The position numbers were made by a program, and so were the translations under genes. The notes under the pieces were generated by a model. The model had not been told where the DNA came from, did no database searches, and saw only the letters and a program-made list of their open reading frames with translations. Below, piece by piece: positions 36,393 through 39,974 of a stretch of 39,974 nucleotides of DNA (position 1 is its first letter; each line of letters starts with the position of its first letter). The stretch comes from Acidimicrobiia bacterium (lineage in GTDB: Bacteria > Actinomycetota > Acidimicrobiia > Actinomarinales > Actinomarinaceae): positions 104,784 through 144,757 of the forward strand of contig JAONAZ010000001.1 of the NCBI GenBank assembly GCA_028376655.1, written 5' to 3'.

Positions 36393-37559
36393 ATGGGTAA
36401 TTCTAAAAAATTTGGTATGAATACCAAAGCTATTCATACCAAAAAAAGAGTTGAGCTTCCAACAGGTGACGTGATGCCTCCAATACATCTATCTACAACC
36501 TTTGAAAACTCTCAACCTGGTGAATACGAATACTTCTATGGAAGGAGTGGTAACCCAACTAGAGAACTATTTGAAAGAACAATGGCATCTCTCGAAGGGG
36601 TAGAAGATTTTGAATCTATGCACTCATTTGGAATGGCCTCTGGAATGGCTGCTGTAACACTAATTGGTGAGTTGGTCGAACCTGGTGAAAATGTTGTGAT
36701 TACTAGAGATGTATACGGAGGTACTACTAGGTTTTTTTCACAGGTAATGACAAAAAGGGGTATTGAAGTAAACTTTTGCGATCTTTATGATGAAGAAAAA
36801 CTAACCTCTCTAATCAATGAAAAGACAAAGTTGGTATGGTTTGAGTCCCCCTCTAATCCAAGAATAAACATTTTCGATATTGCCAAATATGCAGACATAG
36901 TGCACAAAAGTAATGCCTATTTAGTTGCTGATGGTACATTTACCTCCCCATTTATAACAAGACACCTCGAGCATGGTGTAGATATTGTGTTTCACTCAAC
37001 AACAAAATATATAGGTGGGCATAGTGACACTCTAGGTGGTGTTGTGACAACAAATAATGAAACGGTCTGGGAAGCCTTATTCGAATATCAAAAAACAAGT
37101 GGTGCAATTATGTCACCATTCGACGCTTATCTTTGCCAAAGAGGTTTATATACATTAGGACCTAGACTTGCAATGCACTCTGCAAATGCACATAAGTTGG
37201 CTGAATACCTAGAAAACTCTGAACATATTAAAGAAGTATTTTATCCGGGACTACAAAGTAATCCCCATTACTTAATAGCTGAAAAACAAATGGACATGTT
37301 TGGTGGAATGCTAAGTTTTAATGTTGAAGACCATATAAATCTCAAATTATTTTGGGAAAATTTAGAACTTTTTAAATTAGCGGTAAGTTTAGGTGGAGTT
37401 GAATCATTAATTGAATTGCCTAGGCTAATGACTCATGATTCTGCTGAAGGAACTGAAGCGTCAATTGATGATGATCTTGTAAGAATCTCTGTGGGATTAG
37501 AAAATACAGAAGACCTTATAAATGATTTAGAATCTGCATTAAATGCTGCAAAGAAATAA
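36393..37559 (+). CDS. Cys/Met-metabolism PLP enzyme (cystathionine gamma-synthase/lyase family)
   Basis: YGRSGNPTRELFERTMASLEGVE; PSNPRINIFDI; HSTTKYIGGHSDTLGGVV (PLP lysine). Confidence 0.94.
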   Translation: MGNSKKFGMNTKAIHTKKRVELPTGDVMPPIHLSTTFENSQPGEYEYFYGRSGNPTRELFERTMASLEGVEDFESMHSFGMASGMAAVTLIGELVEPGENVVITRDVYGGTTRFFSQVMTKRGIEVNFCDLYDEEKLTSLINEKTKLVWFESPSNPRINIFDIAKYADIVHKSNAYLVADGTFTSPFITRHLEHGVDIVFHSTTKYIGGHSDTLGGVVTTNNETVWEALFEYQKTSGAIMSPFDAYLCQRGLYTLGPRLAMHSANAHKLAEYLENSEHIKEVFYPGLQSNPHYLIAEKQMDMFGGMLSFNVEDHINLKLFWENLELFKLAVSLGGVESLIELPRLMTHDSAEGTEASIDDDLVRISVGLENTEDLINDLESALNAAKK

Positions 37560-38502
37560 ACTAAATCCTTTCTCTCTCTCTTTAATAAGTATTTTCACTA
37601 CGTTTTTACTATTTGCATTCTTTGGTTATAACGGCTGGGGACCAGCAGCACCAAATGAGCAAGCTATTGGTGAGATTTCTAGATGGTGTGAACGTGTAAG
37701 CAGTGGATTCTTTAGAGAACCAGCAAATACCTTAGGAAACTTAGGATTTGTAGTTGTTGGCTTGTATATGTTTTTCAAACTTTCAAAAGATGCAACACAG
37801 GGAAATACCCCCCTATTTGGATCATTCAAGATTGCGCTTCTTTACGCCTCAGCATCAACTTTTTTAGGACCAGCTTCAATGGCTATGCATGGAACTCACA
37901 CTAGATTTGGAGCGTGGTTAGACAATGTTTCGATGATTTCTTATGTTCTTATTTTATGGATTTACAACTTAAAGAAACTCACTAAATTCTCTTCCCGGAC
38001 ATTCTTCATAACATATTCAACTCTTTTAGCATATTACGCCTATAGCTATTGGTATCTTGATAGCGGATTAGGGATTGGTGTTGACTTATTTGAACTTAGT
38101 ATTGGTTTGTGGATTGCCACTGAGGTACTAGTAAAAATACCAAATATTTATGGGAGACTACTTTCTGGTTTAACTGTCTTATTAACTCAACAGCTATTTG
38201 GTAGCTCCGTAATTGATTCATTACAGAATCTACAAGAAAACTGGGAGATGCTTTTATATTTTATTCCAGCATTGATTCCTAATTTAGAGGGAGGTACTAA
38301 AAGAAAGTACACTCCGTGGTTCTTTATTGGTGTTGCTTCATTCTTTGGGGCACTTATAATCTGGGAAACCGGCGTTCCAGACCATCCATGGTGTGAACCA
38401 GATTCATGGCTACAGGCACACATGGTTTGGCATTTACTTTGTGCAGCAGCAACATTAAGTTTCTTTAATTTTTTTAGAACTGAAAAGTCTATTAAGGCCT
38501 AA
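37543..38502 (+). CDS. Multi-pass membrane protein, CREST/alkaline-ceramidase-like hydrolase
   Basis: REPANTLGNLGFVVVGLYMFF; GPASMAMHGTHTRFGAWLDNVSMISYVL; C-terminal LQAHMVWHLLCA (metal-ligand-like His/Asp pattern). Overlaps previous CDS by 17 nt. Confidence 0.7.
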   Translation: MLQRNKLNPFSLSLISIFTTFLLFAFFGYNGWGPAAPNEQAIGEISRWCERVSSGFFREPANTLGNLGFVVVGLYMFFKLSKDATQGNTPLFGSFKIALLYASASTFLGPASMAMHGTHTRFGAWLDNVSMISYVLILWIYNLKKLTKFSSRTFFITYSTLLAYYAYSYWYLDSGLGIGVDLFELSIGLWIATEVLVKIPNIYGRLLSGLTVLLTQQLFGSSVIDSLQNLQENWEMLLYFIPALIPNLEGGTKRKYTPWFFIGVASFFGALIIWETGVPDHPWCEPDSWLQAHMVWHLLCAAATLSFFNFFRTEKSIKA

Positions 38503-38588
38503 GGTACATTAAATCTTTTTGGTTTAATTTAACAATCACCCGTTTAAAAAATTTTTTCATGACCCCCCTTTTTCTATTAGATTAGGTC

Positions 38589-38993
38589 TTATAAGTTAAG
38601 ATTGTCTATCCAGTTGGATATTTCTTTTACAGTATTTTTGTAAACTACTAATGCATGCTCATCAGACTCGTAAGAAGACCTACTGGGGTCAACAAAAGAA
38701 TTGTGTAATCTATTTTTACCATTGGGGAAAACTGGACACGTCTCTTGCGCTGAGTTGCAGACAGTAAGTACGTAATCAAACTCCTCATGGATGAAGTCAT
38801 TAACTAATTTTGGATACTGTTTACTGATATCATATCCGACTTCGGCCATTGCTTGAACTGCATAAGGATTCACTTGTATTTCAGGATGTGTTCCTGCCGA
38901 GTAAATTTCAGCTTCTGGATACTTGCTTTTAAGTAAACCTTCTGCAATTTGTGACCTACAAGTGTTTCCAGTACAAATTACTATTATTTTCAT
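38589..38993 (-). CDS. arsC: Low-molecular-weight phosphatase / arsenate reductase ArsC-type
   Basis: MKIIVICTGNTCRSQIAEGLLK (CX5R), C-terminal Cys pair TVCNSAQETCPVFP. Confidence 0.9.
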   Translation of the reverse strand: MKIIVICTGNTCRSQIAEGLLKSKYPEAEIYSAGTHPEIQVNPYAVQAMAEVGYDISKQYPKLVNDFIHEEFDYVLTVCNSAQETCPVFPNGKNRLHNSFVDPSRSSYESDEHALVVYKNTVKEISNWIDNLNL

Positions 38994-39027
38994 GAGGCTA
39001 GTTTAAATGAAAAATTAGAATAATAAT

Positions 39028-39324
39028 GTGAATATGCAAGCCAACAAAGAACGTAAATTTACCCAAGCTATGGAAAAGTGGATTATGTATTTTATGTATG
39101 CATTGTTTGGAGGTTTGTTTTTATTAATTTCGATACAGGGGGACTGGCGTGAAAGTTTAGTTTTGTTTCCTGTAGCGGTTATATCTTTATCACTTACTAA
39201 ATGGGGAATGAAGTGGCAAAATGAGAGATATCTTAGAAGTGCTGAAAACCAAGATGAGATTGAGTATTTAAAAAAGAAAGTTGATAATTTAGAAAAAAGA
39301 ATTTCTAATTTGGAGGAAGAATGA
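39028..39324 (+). CDS. Small membrane protein with C-terminal coiled coil
   Basis: Two hydrophobic segments, then EIEYLKKKVDNLEKRISNLEEE heptads; 4-nt overlap with next gene. Confidence 0.6.
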   Translation: MNMQANKERKFTQAMEKWIMYFMYALFGGLFLLISIQGDWRESLVLFPVAVISLSLTKWGMKWQNERYLRSAENQDEIEYLKKKVDNLEKRISNLEEE

Positions 39325-39809
39325 TAAGTATTGAACTATTACTAAAACATATGGCCTGGGCTAATCAGGAAATTTATAAAGAAGTACAGAAGCTAGACCC
39401 AAAGGTGTTTGATTATTATGTCATAGACCCCGAATGGACGGTTAAAACAATAATGGTTCATATTGCAGGGGCTTCACATTTATACGCTCAAAGGTTGGAT
39501 GGTGCTTCCTTTTCCCCTTTTAAACTTAAAAATACTGAAGGCTCTGAAATGATTGATGAACTACTAGTGGAACTTGAGAGAATTGACCAAGGTTTACTTA
39601 AACATGGGCGAAGAGAAGACGAAGAAATTACTTATATGACTTCAAAAGGTGAAGCATCGGGTAAAGTTTCTACAATACTTTCCCAACTACTTTTTCATGC
39701 TGGTGAACATAGAGCTCAAATTGTTGCAGCGTTGGACAAACATAATGAAAGATCAATTAACCTAGATAAATATTCTGTGTGGGGGTTTTCTTTAAGTACT
39801 GGTGAGTAA
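39321..39809 (+). CDS. DinB-family protein
   Basis: LLKHMAWANQEIYKEVQKL; WTVKTIMVHIAGASHLYAQRL; LSQLLFHAGEHRAQIVAAL (metal-binding His pattern). Confidence 0.88.
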   Translation: MISIELLLKHMAWANQEIYKEVQKLDPKVFDYYVIDPEWTVKTIMVHIAGASHLYAQRLDGASFSPFKLKNTEGSEMIDELLVELERIDQGLLKHGRREDEEITYMTSKGEASGKVSTILSQLLFHAGEHRAQIVAALDKHNERSINLDKYSVWGFSLSTGE

Positions 39810-39813
39810 AAAG

Positions 39814-39974
39814 TTATAAATCCATACCTAATTCTTCAGAAGTAAACTGCCACAGTTTATCTCTTAAATCTTGACTATACGCAAGTTTGTTGTGTTTCTT
39901 GGTTGTGGGCTTACCATATATGCCCAAAATTCTAGGAGCAAATGTTTTGTATGCTGAAACTTTTGATCTACTAA
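39814..39974 (-). CDS. C-terminal end of a short-chain dehydrogenase-like protein, cut by window edge
   Basis: Minus-strand translation ...SKVSAYKTFAPRILGIYGKPTTKKHNKLAYSQDLRDKLWQFTSEELGMDL*; tail LRDKLWQFTSEELG resembles SDR C-termini. Confidence 0.45.
   Translation of the reverse strand, partial: SRSKVSAYKTFAPRILGIYGKPTTKKHNKLAYSQDLRDKLWQFTSEELGMDL

Noticed and set aside
1-39974. CRISPR array, IS element, integrase or prophage boundary
   Set aside because: No regularly spaced repeats, transposase/integrase motifs or terminal inverted repeats noticed.

Overview
AT-rich window, densely packed with genes and with very short intergenic spaces. It is probably chromosomal DNA of a streamlined actinobacterium: a WhiB protein, a GlnR-type regulator and the rpsF-ssb-rpsR-rplI-dnaB order are all present; a marine low-GC lineage is my guess. 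I found no tRNA/rRNA, CRISPR array, IS element or phage genes. Blocks in order: (i) HesB/IscA, Mrp, SelA and SelB (Fe-S and selenocysteine machinery); (ii) WhiB, NfeD-like, TetR and CorC-like housekeeping genes; (iii) a complete PTS locus at about 9-21 kb, with EI, HPr, a mannitol system (split IIA/IIB/IIC plus MtlD) and a glucitol-type system (GutM, SrlA, split SrlE, SrlB). The glucitol-type system is fused by overlapping genes to a COG4091/DRL (DXR-II-like) oxidoreductase, acetoin-dehydrogenase-like E1 alpha and beta, and a stand-alone lipoyl carrier; an IspD-like cytidylyltransferase is coupled to ptsI just upstream; (iv) rpsF-ssb-rpsR-rplI-dnaB, panB and an apparently lipoprotein-type msrA; (v) a nucleoside-scavenging island with two IunH-like hydrolases, a DUF2419/Qng1-type queuosine salvage protein, a PfkB kinase, uridine phosphorylase and nucleoside 2-deoxyribosyltransferase; (vi) P450, a trans-sulfuration enzyme, a CREST/ceramidase-like membrane protein, ArsC and DinB. 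The best candidate for an undescribed system is block (iii). The gene set fits a hypothetical pathway for 2-C-methyl-D-erythritol uptake: PTS gives MEP, a DRL-like enzyme gives DXP, and E1/lipoyl cleavage gives acetyl-CoA plus glyceraldehyde-3-P, with IspD linking the same MEP to isoprenoid synthesis.
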